Positions 8,862-18,340 are shown, numbered from the stretch's first letter. The stretch is 64,000 nucleotides of DNA from Arthrobacter sp. zg-Y1110 (GCF_025244865.1 NZ_CP104272.1:1674001-1738000); one strand, 5' to 3'. Notes: a model not told the origin generated them from the sequence alone. Numbers and translations: made by a program.

Positions 8862-9236
8862 GGGTGCAGCGCCTCCTTACCGATGGCAGGAGGGGTCAAT
8901 CTCAATTCACCGGGACCTTGCCCTACGTCGCTGATGCACACCAGAGCGGCTTCCTTGGAGACACGAAAGATTTCCGTTCAATTTTACCGGGTTTCGAGTG
9001 CTGCGGGGAGGCTCCCGGGGCTCCCGGTTTCCGTGATCTCGTTTACCCGTCCGCGTGGCCTCCCTCTCCCGCGCGGGGTCTGCGGCGTGCCGCGCCCGCT
9101 GCGAAGATATCCGTGCCGGTGGATGCACTCAATGCAATAATTAACGAAATACTTACACATCCGAAAGAAGCAGGTGCGGACATGGAACACGCGGCGCGGT
9201 CGGTCCGAAGCAAGCTCCGAGCGGACGGCTGAGCCG
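8862..9236. other. Divergent intergenic region, promoter-bearing
   Basis: No convincing protein gene. It must hold the promoters of manA (leftward) and of the antiporter (rightward). An AT-rich patch near 9130-9163, unusual for this genome, is the best promoter candidate for the rightward gene. A 16-codon frame (ATG 9182 to TGA 9232) ends four bases before the antiporter GTG and might be a leader peptide, but nothing else supports it. Confidence 0.5.
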
Positions 9237-10817
9237 GTGGATTTCCTGATACTCCTGGTCGGGCTGCTGTTCGGAACCGTGCTGGCCGCGGGGATCGGCG
9301 AACGCATCCGGCTGCCCTACCCCGTACTGATGCTGATTTCCTCGGCCCTGATCGCGTTCCTGCCGATCATTCCCGAAGTGCACATCAACCCGGATCTCAT
9401 CCTTCCGCTGTTCCTTCCGCCCCTGCTCTTCGCTGCCGCCCAGCGCAGTTCCTGGTCCGTTTTCCGGCTGCGCTGGCGCTCCCTGGTGCTGCTGGCGGTG
9501 GCGTTGGTGGCAGTCACAGTGGCTGTGGTGGCCGGTGTGTCCTGGGCCATGGTGCCGGCGCTCGGACTGCCGGCCGCGATTGCCTTGGGGGCCATTGTCG
9601 CTCCGCCCGATCCGGTCGCCGTGGAAGCGGTCGCGCGGAAGGTCCGGATGCCGCGGCGGCTCATCACGGTGCTGCAGACTGAGGGCCTCTTCAACGACGC
9701 CATCGCCATTGTCATCTTCCAGGCCGCCGTCGCAGCGAGCACCAGCGGCGGGCACGTGGGCTGGGACGTGGTGCCGGACTTCCTCATTGCCGCAGCCGGC
9801 GCCGTGGTGCTGGGCCTGGCGATGGCCTGGGTCGTCGGCAGCCTGAACCGGTTCGTGCCGAATCTGGTGGCGCGTTCGGCGTCCACCCTCGTTGCACCCT
9901 TCGCCGTCTACCTGCTCGCCGAAGAGGTGCACTTCTCGGGAGTGGTTGCCGTCGTCGTCACCGCGTTGGAACTGGGGCGGCGGGCCCGCCCCCAGGACTC
10001 GGAGGAGCGCCTGACCCGCACCGCTTTCTGGGATGTGGTGGAGCTGCTGACCACCGGCGCCGCGTTCGGCCTGGTGGGTATCGAGATGCGGTACATCATC
10101 GAGGACGAGGGCTCCCAGCTGCTGAGTTTCATTCCGGGCATCCTGGCCGTGTGCGCGGCCGTGCTGCTGGTCCGGTTCCTGTGGATGATGGCGATCTACC
10201 GGATGGGCGGGACCGAAAAGAACCATGTGCCGGGATCGCTGAAAGAGGTCCTTGTACTGTCCTGGTGCGGTATGCGCGGTCTGGCGACCCTTGCGCTTGC
10301 CCTCGCCCTGCCGGGCACCACGCTCGCCGGTGACGCACTGCCCGGCCGCAACTTCGTCGTAGCCTGCGCGTGCGCGGTCCTGGTGGTGACGCTGGTGATA
10401 CCGGGATTGACACTGCCGTGGCTGATGCGCGCCCTGAAGCTGCCTAACGACCATAAAGAGGCGGACCGGATGGAACGCGAACTCGCGCTCCGGGCCGAAC
10501 GGGTCGCAATCGAGACGATGAAGCGTTCGACAGCCATCCAGCAGCTGCCGCCGGACCGCCGGGCCGCACTGGCCAAGCGGATGTCCTCGCTGCACGCCAT
10601 GCTGGAGAGCGACGAGGAGGATGATTCGCAGAAGATGCTGGACCGGAAGGCGACCCTGGAAATCATGGACGTGGTCCAGCGCGAAGCCATGGACGCCGCA
10701 CGCCGGGAAGTACTCGAGGCCCGCCGGCAGGCCGGCATGGATCCGGAGGCCGTGGACCGTGTCCTGCGCCGCCTGGATCTGCGCACCGTCACCATGGACC
10801 ACCCGGAACGCCACTAG
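9237..10817 (+). CDS. Na+/H+ antiporter, CPA1 family
   Basis: Exchanges sodium (or potassium) for protons across the membrane. About 10-12 hydrophobic segments span the first 400 residues. The CPA1 signatures are present: APPDPVAVEAV and EGLFNDAIAIVIF (the ND pair carries the ion-binding aspartate), and later SWCGMRGLATLALA. The C-terminal 120 residues are a charged cytoplasmic tail. I chose the GTG at 9237 because the hydrophobic first helix starts right after it; an in-frame GTG or ATG further upstream (9174) would add 21 charged residues. Followed after 11 bases by a small membrane protein gene. Confidence 0.88.
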   Translation: MDFLILLVGLLFGTVLAAGIGERIRLPYPVLMLISSALIAFLPIIPEVHINPDLILPLFLPPLLFAAAQRSSWSVFRLRWRSLVLLAVALVAVTVAVVAGVSWAMVPALGLPAAIALGAIVAPPDPVAVEAVARKVRMPRRLITVLQTEGLFNDAIAIVIFQAAVAASTSGGHVGWDVVPDFLIAAAGAVVLGLAMAWVVGSLNRFVPNLVARSASTLVAPFAVYLLAEEVHFSGVVAVVVTALELGRRARPQDSEERLTRTAFWDVVELLTTGAAFGLVGIEMRYIIEDEGSQLLSFIPGILAVCAAVLLVRFLWMMAIYRMGGTEKNHVPGSLKEVLVLSWCGMRGLATLALALALPGTTLAGDALPGRNFVVACACAVLVVTLVIPGLTLPWLMRALKLPNDHKEADRMERELALRAERVAIETMKRSTAIQQLPPDRRAALAKRMSSLHAMLESDEEDDSQKMLDRKATLEIMDVVQREAMDAARREVLEARRQAGMDPEAVDRVLRRLDLRTVTMDHPERH

Positions 10818-10828
10818 ACTTCCCGAAC

Positions 10829-11155
10829 ATGAGCAAGAACGTGGAATCCTGGCCGCATCTCGGCGTCGCATGGCTGGTGCAGTCGGCCGCGGCTGCGACA
10901 CTGGCCGTCGCCGTCGTTGTGCTGCAGCTCTGGGTCTTTCCCGAAACCGTTCAGGCGGTGATACTGCTGGGCCTGATCCTGGCCTCGGCGGTAATGCTGC
11001 TGGTGTCCGCCCCGCTGGTCTTCGAGTGGATCCGCAACCGGTTCCAGCGTCCCTGGATGGTGCTGGTTCTCACGGCAGCGGCGGCGATAGCGGGCGGGTG
11101 CTGGATGGTGGTGCTGTTTGTGCTCGGATTCGGATTGCTGGTCACCGGGTTCTAG
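10829..11155 (+). CDS. Small membrane protein of unknown function
   Basis: 108 residues with three predicted membrane helices (about 13-32, 40-62 and 75-105) and a short charged loop (EWIRNRFQRP). I do not recognise a family. It begins 11 bases after the CPA1 antiporter on the same strand and probably shares its transcript, so an accessory role at the membrane is possible. Confidence 0.6.
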   Translation: MSKNVESWPHLGVAWLVQSAAAATLAVAVVVLQLWVFPETVQAVILLGLILASAVMLLVSAPLVFEWIRNRFQRPWMVLVLTAAAAIAGGCWMVVLFVLGFGLLVTGF

Positions 11156-11352
11156 CCGGTTCCAGTCTCCGGCCCGGGTGCCCGGTTCAGCGCTGGGCGA
11201 ATATCCGGCGGAACACGCCGGGCGGACGGGCACGGTAGTCCGGGCAGGCAGCTGCAGCCGCATAGGATTGCAGGCCGGGCCCGCTGAAGTGCCGTCCGTG
11301 TCCGCGCCCAACGCCTGCGGCGCACCCGCATCATGAATAGGACCTTCCCTCT

Positions 11353-12855
11353 TTGAGTATCGATCCCTCCGCAAAACCCGTGCCCGCTGCCGGAACCTCC
11401 CGGCACGCCACAACGACGACGGCTCCGTCCACGCTGGATCCGCGCACCAAGACCGTGATCGGCCTGCTGCTGGTTTCCTCGTTCGTGGTCATCCTGAACG
11501 AAACCATCATGAGCGTGGCCCTGCCGCGGCTCATGGCTGACCTGGACATCACTGCGGGAACCGCCCAGTGGCTGACCACCGGCTTTATGCTGACCATGGC
11601 CGTGGTCATCCCGGCCACCGGCTTCCTGCTGCAGCGCTTTTCCATGCGCGGACTGTTCCTGACCGCCATGTCCCTGTTCAGCGCCGGGACGCTGCTGGCA
11701 GCCCTGGCACCGGGGTTCGGCACCCTGCTGGGCGGCCGGATCATCCAGGCGAGCGGCACCGCCATCATGCTCCCGCTGCTGATGACCACCGTCCTGAATG
11801 CTGTTCCGGCACATAGGCGCGGCCAGATGATGGGCACCATTTCCATCGTCATCGCAGTTGCACCGGCCATCGGCCCGACGGTCTCCGGCATCATCCTCAA
11901 CGCGCTGGACTGGCGCTGGATGTTCTGGCTGGTCCTGCCCATCGCCCTGTTGTCGCTGGGCCTGGGTGCGATGAAGATCGAGAACCTCACGGAAACCAAG
12001 CGCGTGCCGTTCGATGTGCTCTCGATCGTGTTGTCCACCTTCGCCTTCGGCGGCCTCATCTTCGGCCTGAGCAGCATCGGCGAGGCCGCACAGGGCAAGG
12101 AGCTGATGCCGTTGTGGATCCCGCTGGCCGTCGGCGTCCTGGCCATGGCCGGTTTTGTGCTGCGGCAGCTGGTGCTCCAGCGCACCGACCGCGCCCTGAT
12201 GGATCTGCGCACCTTCGCCAGCAAGCCCTTCGTGGTGGCGATCGTCATGGTCCTGGTGTCCATGATGGCGCTGTTCGGCTGCCTGATTGTGTTGCCCCTG
12301 TACCTGCAGAACGTGCTGGGCCTGGACACGCTTTCCACCGGACTGCTGCTGCTCCCCGGCGGTGCCGTGATGGCCATCCTCTCGCCGATTGTCGGCAACC
12401 TGTTTGACCGTTTCGGTCCCCGCCCGCTGGTGGTTCCGGGCGCCCTGGTGCTCAGCGGTGCCCTGTGGGGGATGACCTTGCTGACCGAAGAAACGCCCGT
12501 GGGCCTCGTGATCCTGCTGCACTGCCTGCTGAACGCCGGGCTGGGCTTCATCTTCACTCCGCTGTTCACCTCGGCGCTGGGTTCGCTGGACAAGTCGCTG
12601 TACTCCCACGGCAGTGCCATCATCAACACGCTGCAGCAGCTTGCCGGTGCGGCCGGCACGGCCGTCTTCATCACCCTGATGACCACCGGTACGACGGCGG
12701 CCCTGGCCGACGGCGCGTCAGCGGTCTCCGCTGCCGCCTCGGGCGTGCACACTGCCTTCTTCTGGGGTGCGGTTGTCTCACTCGTGGCTGTCGCGGCGTC
12801 GTTCCTGGTCCGCCGGCCCACCAACGAGCTGCCTGAAGGCGTGGCCGTCCACTAG
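11353..12855 (+). CDS. MFS multidrug transporter, DHA2 (EmrB/QacA) family
   Basis: 500 residues with about 14 hydrophobic helices, the DHA2 arrangement. Helix 1 carries the family motif LNETIMSVALPRLMADL and helix 5 the antiporter motif C (APAIGPTVSGIIL). Such proteins export lipophilic drugs in exchange for protons. The start is a TTG at 11353 with only a weak AGGA upstream. The 197 bases before it contain no gene. No regulator is adjacent. Confidence 0.88.
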   Translation: MSIDPSAKPVPAAGTSRHATTTTAPSTLDPRTKTVIGLLLVSSFVVILNETIMSVALPRLMADLDITAGTAQWLTTGFMLTMAVVIPATGFLLQRFSMRGLFLTAMSLFSAGTLLAALAPGFGTLLGGRIIQASGTAIMLPLLMTTVLNAVPAHRRGQMMGTISIVIAVAPAIGPTVSGIILNALDWRWMFWLVLPIALLSLGLGAMKIENLTETKRVPFDVLSIVLSTFAFGGLIFGLSSIGEAAQGKELMPLWIPLAVGVLAMAGFVLRQLVLQRTDRALMDLRTFASKPFVVAIVMVLVSMMALFGCLIVLPLYLQNVLGLDTLSTGLLLLPGGAVMAILSPIVGNLFDRFGPRPLVVPGALVLSGALWGMTLLTEETPVGLVILLHCLLNAGLGFIFTPLFTSALGSLDKSLYSHGSAIINTLQQLAGAAGTAVFITLMTTGTTAALADGASAVSAAASGVHTAFFWGAVVSLVAVAASFLVRRPTNELPEGVAVH

Positions 12856-12952
12856 CCGCCGGTCCGGTTGCCCTAGGAGCGGCCGCTCCGGGCTACTAGC
12901 CTTGGTTAGGCACGCGTGATCCGCCGGGGGCTGCACCCAGGGAAGTGGCGCC

Positions 12953-14224
12953 ATGTCCGAACCTGCGAATGAGGGACTCCTCGGGCACAACCGGGTCCGG
13001 ACGCTGCTGGCACTGGCGGTTCCTGCGGTTATCATCGGCGTGGTTTCGGCGCTGGTCCTGTTCGCCCTCGACGAGCTCAGCCGGCTCCTGCAGCACCTCA
13101 TCTGGGACAACCTGCCGGCCGCCGTCGGGGCCGACTCCGACGGCGGCTGGTGGATTTTCGGCACCCTGACGCTCACCGGGCTCGCCGTCGGGCTCATCGT
13201 CCGCTACGCGCCGGGCCACGCCGGGCCGGATTCGGCGGCGGCGGAGCTCGCCGGCTCCGCCCTGCCGGTCGGGGTGGTGCCTTCCCTGGCCGCCGTCGCT
13301 GTTCTCGGACTGGCCGGCGGCGTCAGCCTGGGCCCCGAGAATCCGATCATCGCCATCAACACCGCCCTGTTGACGGTGCTGATCGGCCGGTTGTTTGCCC
13401 GTGTTCCGGCCCAGCTCATCGTCGGACTGACGCTGGCGGGAACCGTGGGTGCACTGTTCGGCACGCCGGTGGCCGCGGCGCTGCTCTTCACCGGTGTGGC
13501 CGGGACCCTCAAGATCGGGGGCGCACTCTTCGACCGGCTCTTCCTTCCGCTCGTCTCCGCCGGGGCCGGGGCGGTGACCATGACCCTGCTTGGCGGCACG
13601 CTGCTGCGGATCGAACTACCGCCCATGGGCACTCCCGACGGCTGGGACGTGCTGGCCGGGTTCGTCGTCGCGCCGCTGGCCGCGGCCTTCGGACTGCTCG
13701 GCGTTGCCGTCTTCGCGCAGGTGCACCGGTGGTTCCACCGACTCGGCAATCCCGTCCTCTTCACCACCCTCGGCGGCGCGCTGCTGGGTCTGCTGGGTGT
13801 GGCCGGCGGGACGGTCACGTTGTTCAAGGGCGCCGAGGAATCGGCGGAACTGCTGCAGCACCGGGGCGACGAACCGGCCTGGGCCCTGGTTTACCTCGCA
13901 GTGATCAAACTCGCCGCCCTGGTGATTTCCGCAGCTGCGGGCTTCCGCGGCGGCCGCATCTTCCCGGCGGTGTTCATCGGGGTGGCCGCGGGCCTGGCGG
14001 TTTCGGCCCTCGTTCCGGCCGTGCCGGTGAGCCTGGCGGTGTCCGCGGCAGTGCTCGGGCTGGTGCTTGCCGTTGCCCGGGACGGCTGGATGGCGCTCTT
14101 CATCGCCGTGGTCATCACCGGTGACGTGACCGTGACCGCTGTCCTGTGCCTGGCCCTGCTGCCCGCGTGGTTGGTGGTCACCAACGCCCCGCACATGCTC
14201 GCGGCCGATGATGCACACGCTTGA
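12953..14224 (+). CDS. ClC-family ion transport protein, YfeO-like
   Basis: 423 residues, about 10-11 membrane helices. The chloride-channel signature GxEGP appears as GGVSLGPENP (122-131), as in E. coli YfeO and related proteins, and the segment continues as IIAIN. The second ClC motif GxFxP is represented by GGRIFPAVFIG near residue 340. Ion and direction are not known. The ATG at 12953 lacks a strong ribosome site. Its stop overlaps the start of the promoter that drives the acyl-CoA dehydrogenase gene. Confidence 0.82.
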   Translation: MSEPANEGLLGHNRVRTLLALAVPAVIIGVVSALVLFALDELSRLLQHLIWDNLPAAVGADSDGGWWIFGTLTLTGLAVGLIVRYAPGHAGPDSAAAELAGSALPVGVVPSLAAVAVLGLAGGVSLGPENPIIAINTALLTVLIGRLFARVPAQLIVGLTLAGTVGALFGTPVAAALLFTGVAGTLKIGGALFDRLFLPLVSAGAGAVTMTLLGGTLLRIELPPMGTPDGWDVLAGFVVAPLAAAFGLLGVAVFAQVHRWFHRLGNPVLFTTLGGALLGLLGVAGGTVTLFKGAEESAELLQHRGDEPAWALVYLAVIKLAALVISAAAGFRGGRIFPAVFIGVAAGLAVSALVPAVPVSLAVSAAVLGLVLAVARDGWMALFIAVVITGDVTVTAVLCLALLPAWLVVTNAPHMLAADDAHA

Positions 14225-14246
14225 CCACTGCTGTGACGCGGCTCAT

Positions 14247-14264
14247 ACTAAATGAACGATTAGT
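14247..14264. promoter_or_regulatory. TetR-type operator over the acyl-CoA dehydrogenase promoter
   Basis: Inverted repeat ACTAA-ATGAACGA-TTAGT, followed by a second TTAGTA half-site to 14269. A -35-like TTGACC (14221-14226) and a -10-like CATACT/TACTAA (14244-14251) precede or overlap it, the arrangement of a repressed promoter. The TetR gene two genes downstream (16424-17014) is the natural candidate regulator. Confidence 0.5.
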
Positions 14265-14288
14265 TAGTACCTTCCGTCAGGAGCCCCA

Positions 14289-15518
14289 ATGACCGTCACA
14301 CAGACTGCGCGCCCAGCCTTCGACCCCACCGCAGTGGGCGACGTCGACGCCGACCTCTACCTTCTCGATGAGCTGCTGGACGACGAGGCCCGCGACGTGC
14401 GGGACCGGGTCCGGGCGTTCGTGGACAACGATCTGCTGCCCGTCATCAACGACTATTGGGAGCGGGCGGAGGTCCCGTATGAGCTGGTGCCCAAGCTGGC
14501 CGCGCTGAACATCGCCGGCGGCACCATCAAGGGCTACGGCTGCCCGGGCATGAGCCGGATGGCCGCCTCCACCGCCGCGGCTGAGCTCGCCCGGGGCGAC
14601 GGCTCCATCAACACGTTCTTCGGTGTGCACTCCGGCCTGGCCATGGGCAGCATCGACATGCTCGGCAGCGAGGAGCAGAAGCAGCGCTGGCTGCCCCCAA
14701 TGGCCAGGTTCGAGAAGATCGGTGCATTTGCCCTGACCGAACCCACCCACGGGTCCGATTCCGTGTCGCTGGAAACCACCGCCCGCCGCGAGGGCGATTC
14801 CTACGTCCTGAACGGCAACAAGCGGTGGATCGGCAACGCCAGCTTTGCCGACATCGTGATCATCTACGCCCGCGACGAAGCCGACGGTAAAGTCAAGGCG
14901 TTCGTTATGGAAAAGGATGCCGACGGCAACCACCCCGCCGGGTACCAGGCGACCGTGATCACCGGCAAGATCGGCAAACGTGCCGTGCTGCAGCCGGACA
15001 TCGTCATCGAGGACCTCCGCATCCCCGCGGAGAACCGACTGGAGAACTGCAACTCGTTCAAGGACGTCAACAAGGTGCTGGCCGCCACCCGCGGGGGAGT
15101 CGCATGGGAAGCACTGGGGCACGCCGTCGCCGCGTACGAGATTGCCGTGGCCTATGCCAAGGACCGGGTGCAGTTCGGTCAGCCCATTGCCGGGTTCCAG
15201 CTGGTGCAGAACAAGCTCGCGAACATGCTCGCCCAGGTCACCGCGATCAAGCTGACGTGTTTCCGCCTCAACGAGCTCGGCGACCAGGGGAAGATGACCA
15301 GCCCCATGGCCTCCATGGCCAAGATGTTCGCCGCCCGGCAGGGCCGCTGGGTCTGCTCGGAGGCACGCGACATCATGGGCGGCAACGGCCTGCTTTTGGA
15401 GAACCACGTGGCCCGGCACCTGACCGACATGGAGGTGGTGTTCACCTATGAGGGCACCGATTCCATGCAGTCGCTGATCCTGGGCCGCCACATCACCGGA
15501 CTGTCCGCGTTCGCCTAG
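14289..15518 (+). CDS. Acyl-CoA dehydrogenase, glutaryl-CoA dehydrogenase-like
   Basis: FAD flavoenzyme that introduces a double bond next to an acyl-CoA thioester; 409 residues. The N-terminal helical domain, the mid-domain signature FALTEPTHGSDS and the C-terminal bundle with the catalytic base in YEGTDSMQSLILGR (Glu388) are all present. That placement of Glu and the overall pattern resemble glutaryl-CoA dehydrogenases, but substrate cannot be settled; short-chain or branched acyl-CoAs are alternatives. CAGGAG lies at 14278 before the ATG. Expression is probably repressed through the TetR-type operator upstream. Confidence 0.88.
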   Translation: MTVTQTARPAFDPTAVGDVDADLYLLDELLDDEARDVRDRVRAFVDNDLLPVINDYWERAEVPYELVPKLAALNIAGGTIKGYGCPGMSRMAASTAAAELARGDGSINTFFGVHSGLAMGSIDMLGSEEQKQRWLPPMARFEKIGAFALTEPTHGSDSVSLETTARREGDSYVLNGNKRWIGNASFADIVIIYARDEADGKVKAFVMEKDADGNHPAGYQATVITGKIGKRAVLQPDIVIEDLRIPAENRLENCNSFKDVNKVLAATRGGVAWEALGHAVAAYEIAVAYAKDRVQFGQPIAGFQLVQNKLANMLAQVTAIKLTCFRLNELGDQGKMTSPMASMAKMFAARQGRWVCSEARDIMGGNGLLLENHVARHLTDMEVVFTYEGTDSMQSLILGRHITGLSAFA

Positions 15519-15536
15519 GCGTTCCGGGCCGGCGGA

Positions 15537-16358
15537 TCAGCGTACCCGCAGGCCCAGGACCTGCCCGGTGCCGGGGGTGGCCGGATCCATCGCCTCCGGC
15601 CACCGGGCGGTCAGCATAAACAGCAGGCCGCCGTCGCCGCCGCCGACGGCGCAGGAGAAACAGCCCTGGTCCAGCTGCACCGTTTCCACCACGGTCCCGC
15701 CCTCCCGGACGCGGACGCAGCGTTCGCCGGGCACTTCGGCGAACCAGATGCCCCCGGTACCGTCCCAGCAGATACCGTCAGGGGCGCTGCCCGAGACCGC
15801 TGCCCAGTCCCCGGCAGGCGTGAGGGCGCCGTCGTCGGCAATGGCGAAGGACGCCAGACGGCCTGCGTTGGATTCAGCGACCACTAGGGTGGCGCCGTCG
15901 TCGGAAACCACCATGCCGTTGGGGAATGCCAGGCCGTCTGCCACCTGCGCCACTGAGCCGTCCGGGCGGATGAGCGCGATGATCCCGCTGCTCTGCGGGT
16001 CGGCCGAATAGTCGTAACCAATGCCGTTGACGTAAATGTTGCCGGAGGGGTGCACGGCAATCTCGTTCCAGGGGTGGTCCGACAGGCCGCTCAGATCCGC
16101 GTGCGGGACCAGCCCTGCATTGGGAATTTCCAGGAAGACGGTGCGGTCCGTCCCGGAGACTACGGCCATCCGCCCGTCCGGCAGCCAGTCGAAGCTGATC
16201 GGAAAGGACGGCACCGCCGCCACCCGCCGCACGTCCCCGTCCGGGTTCAGCGCGGAGATGGTCCCCGCCGTCCAGTCCGCGAACCAAAGTTCGTCGGCGT
16301 GCCAGCGGGCGGATTCGCCCATGCCGATCCCGGAGACCAGCGTTGTCGGTTCAGCCAT
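15537..16358 (-). CDS. SMP-30/gluconolactonase/LRE-family protein
   Basis: 273-residue six-bladed beta-propeller of the SMP-30/gluconolactonase family. Family signatures: GMGESARWHADELWFADW at the start (metal-binding Glu), HPSGNIYVNGIGYDY in the middle (metal-binding Asn), FPNGMVVSDDGATLVVAES, and SAPDGICWDGTGGIWFAE (metal-binding Asp). These enzymes hydrolyse sugar or other lactones with a divalent metal. The ATG at 16358 is preceded by GAGG; the frame stays open further upstream but that part has no family resemblance. Convergent with the acyl-CoA dehydrogenase with 18 bases between stops. Confidence 0.85.
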   Translation of the reverse strand: MAEPTTLVSGIGMGESARWHADELWFADWTAGTISALNPDGDVRRVAAVPSFPISFDWLPDGRMAVVSGTDRTVFLEIPNAGLVPHADLSGLSDHPWNEIAVHPSGNIYVNGIGYDYSADPQSSGIIALIRPDGSVAQVADGLAFPNGMVVSDDGATLVVAESNAGRLASFAIADDGALTPAGDWAAVSGSAPDGICWDGTGGIWFAEVPGERCVRVREGGTVVETVQLDQGCFSCAVGGGDGGLLFMLTARWPEAMDPATPGTGQVLGLRVR

Positions 16359-16423
16359 GCTGCACCTCGCTTGTTGAGGTTCGGGCTTCCAGTATGCCGG
16401 GCACCCCGAAGCGGACAACAGGC

Positions 16424-17014
16424 CTAGGGCTTCGACGGTCCTGCGGCGCCCAGCATCCGCAGCGCCAAACGGCTGTGGTGTTCTCCGATGCCGGCTGCGG
16501 TCTGCCGTCCGTCGTTGCGGTACCAGCGGGCCACGTCCACGCAAAGGGAGAGCAGGGCCAGGACGGCAAGGCCGGTGTCCTCGACGTCGAACACGCCTTC
16601 CTGCCGTCCGCGGTCGACGACGGTCCGGAACTCCGCGTCCACGGAGCGGCGGATCTTCAGCACCTCGGCCCGGTGGTCCTCCGTGAGGGCAGCCAGCTCG
16701 AAGTTCACCACGCTGGACTTGGTGCGGTTGGCTGCCTGCCACTGGACGAAGTCACGCACCATGGTCGAGATCTGCTGCACCGGATCGCTGCTTGAGGCGG
16801 CGCCGGAGCGGACCAGTTCCAGCGTCCGTTCGTGCCCGAGGCGGGAAATGCTGTACAGCAGCTCTTCCTTGGAACGGTGGTGGACATAGACGGCGCCGGG
16901 AGTGACCCCGGCCGCCGTAGCGATGTCGCGGGTGGTGGTGCCGTGGAAGCCCTTCGCCGCGAAGGCCTCCGTAGCGGAATCCAGCAGGCGCTGGCCCGTA
17001 CCTGTTGCGGGCAC
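16424..17014 (-). CDS. TetR/AcrR-family transcriptional regulator
   Basis: 196 residues. The N-terminal helix-turn-helix includes ATEAFAAKGFHGTTTRDIA and GVTPGAVYVHHRSKEELL, standard for the family. The C-terminal domain resembles KstR2/FadR-like regulators of lipid or acyl-CoA breakdown. I chose the GTG at 17014 because GGAGG sits just upstream; a TTG at 17053 would add 13 residues without a ribosome site. It may control the neighbouring acyl-CoA dehydrogenase, whose promoter holds a matching operator. Confidence 0.85.
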   Translation of the reverse strand: MPATGTGQRLLDSATEAFAAKGFHGTTTRDIATAAGVTPGAVYVHHRSKEELLYSISRLGHERTLELVRSGAASSSDPVQQISTMVRDFVQWQAANRTKSSVVNFELAALTEDHRAEVLKIRRSVDAEFRTVVDRGRQEGVFDVEDTGLAVLALLSLCVDVARWYRNDGRQTAAGIGEHHSRLALRMLGAAGPSKP

Positions 17015-17080
17015 CTGTACCTCCGGAAGATGAGCGGAATGAGCGTTCAGCAACCAGAGTAGCAGTGGGACCGGCTGCCG

Positions 17081-17545
17081 CTAGGCGAGACGCGAACGGA
17101 CGATTTCGCTCACCGTCTTACCGTCGAACCGTCCTGCCACCTTGGCGGTCACGGGCTTCATGACCTGTCCCATCTGCCGCATCGTGGGCTCTTCTCCGCC
17201 GGCGCGCAGATCGGCGATTGCCTCATCCACAATGGCTTCCACGTCGGCACGGGTCAGGGGAGCGGGCAGGTAGGCTTCGATGATTTCTGCCTCGGCCGTC
17301 TCGGAGGCAGCACGCCCGGTCTCGCCGGCCTCCGTGTAGATCCCGGCCGTATCGCGGCGCTTTGCGGCTTCCTTCTGCAGCAGGGACACGATCTGCACGT
17401 CGTCGAGCTCAACCGGCGTCTTCCCGGACTTCTCCCGGGTGGTGATTTCACCCAGTACGTTGCGCACGGTGGTCAGGGCAACGCGGTTGCCCGATTTCAT
17501 GTGCATCTTCATATCGGCCTGCAGCTGTTCTTTCAAAGTGCCCAT
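17081..17545 (-). CDS. GatB/YqeY domain protein
   Basis: 154 residues, the full YqeY-like fold: an N-terminal helical part (MGTLKEQLQADMKMHMKSGNRVALTTVRN shortened here to its opening) and a C-terminal tRNA-binding-like part with MRQMGQVMKPVTAKVAGRFD. It is related to the tail domain of the GatB amidotransferase subunit. Function in free form is not established. Complete and of normal length, ATG start at 17545. Confidence 0.9.
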   Translation of the reverse strand: MGTLKEQLQADMKMHMKSGNRVALTTVRNVLGEITTREKSGKTPVELDDVQIVSLLQKEAAKRRDTAGIYTEAGETGRAASETAEAEIIEAYLPAPLTRADVEAIVDEAIADLRAGGEEPTMRQMGQVMKPVTAKVAGRFDGKTVSEIVRSRLA

Positions 17546-17592
17546 GGTCCTCGTCCTTACGGTGGTGTAGTGCTTTCCTTTCCCATCGTCCC

Positions 17593-18195
17593 CTATGCGG
17601 GCGGGTCGAGCTCCACGGGGCGCCCGGACACGGTGAGCAGCAGGTCCAGGGCATCGGCTTCGATCCTGGTGCCGGCGCCCCAGGCCGTCCCGGTGCGCCG
17701 GTCGACCAGCAGCAGGCCGGCGGCCCGCTCACGCCCTCCGCCGAACGCAACCGGGGTGCGGACCTGATAGGCCAGGGCCTGGATAACCGCGGGTTCCGGA
17801 TAGCTCCCGACGAGGCCGAGGGGTCGGCGGATGTCCTCGCCGTGCACGATCGCTTCAACGAGGCGGGTTGCCGGGTTCACCGGGGGCGTCCGGGTCAATT
17901 CCGCCACGTCCCGCAGCGCGCGGACGGTATCCTGCGGGTCCTGCCGCTTTTGGCGCAGGACGCCGCGCTGGTTCACGCGGTCGAAATCCAGGCGTGCGCC
18001 GAGCATGCCCCGGACGAAGCCGATCCTGCCGGTGAGTGCCGTGTCCACAAGGTGGGCCAGGACATCGTGGACGCTCCACCCGGGACAGAGCGAGGGCACC
18101 TCCCACTGTTCGGACTGCAGCGGGGAGAGGTCCGCCGCGAGGCGCTGCCGCTCAGCGTGGACGGTTTCCCAAACTGCTGCCGTGGACTTCCGCAA
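17593..18195 (-). CDS. Maleylpyruvate isomerase-family mycothiol-dependent enzyme
   Basis: 200 residues of the DinB-like MDMPI family. The metal-binding histidines are recognisable in SVHDVLAHLVD and IVHGEDIRRPLG, and the N-terminal WxxPSLCPGW segment is characteristic. Family members use mycothiol, the thiol of actinobacteria, though most have no assigned substrate. The start is a TTG at 18195 preceded by AAAGGAG. Likely separate from its neighbour: it is divergent from furA. Confidence 0.82.
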   Translation of the reverse strand: MRKSTAAVWETVHAERQRLAADLSPLQSEQWEVPSLCPGWSVHDVLAHLVDTALTGRIGFVRGMLGARLDFDRVNQRGVLRQKRQDPQDTVRALRDVAELTRTPPVNPATRLVEAIVHGEDIRRPLGLVGSYPEPAVIQALAYQVRTPVAFGGGRERAAGLLLVDRRTGTAWGAGTRIEADALDLLLTVSGRPVELDPPA

Positions 18196-18313
18196 ACCGG
18201 CTCCTTTGGTTGATTGGCACGTGGTCCCTAAGGAAACTAAAGGGTTCAGCCCGCGTCAATGCCCGCCTGCGGCGGCGGTCACAGCGTCCGGAATCACAGC
18301 GCAAAAGGGCGAT

Positions 18314-18340
18314 AGTTGTCTTGAGGCAATCAAAACAACT
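18314..18340. promoter_or_regulatory. Fur-type operator upstream of furA
   Basis: Inverted repeat with 11-base arms AGTTGTCTTGA and TCAAAACAACT (one mismatch) around GGCAA. It covers the -35 element TTGAGG of the furA promoter, as expected for autorepression. Confidence 0.65.

Noticed and set aside
9182..9232. A 16-codon ORF (ATG to TGA) just before the antiporter GTG, possible leader peptide
   Set aside because: No conserved ribosome site or attenuator structure can be seen; kept only as a remark.
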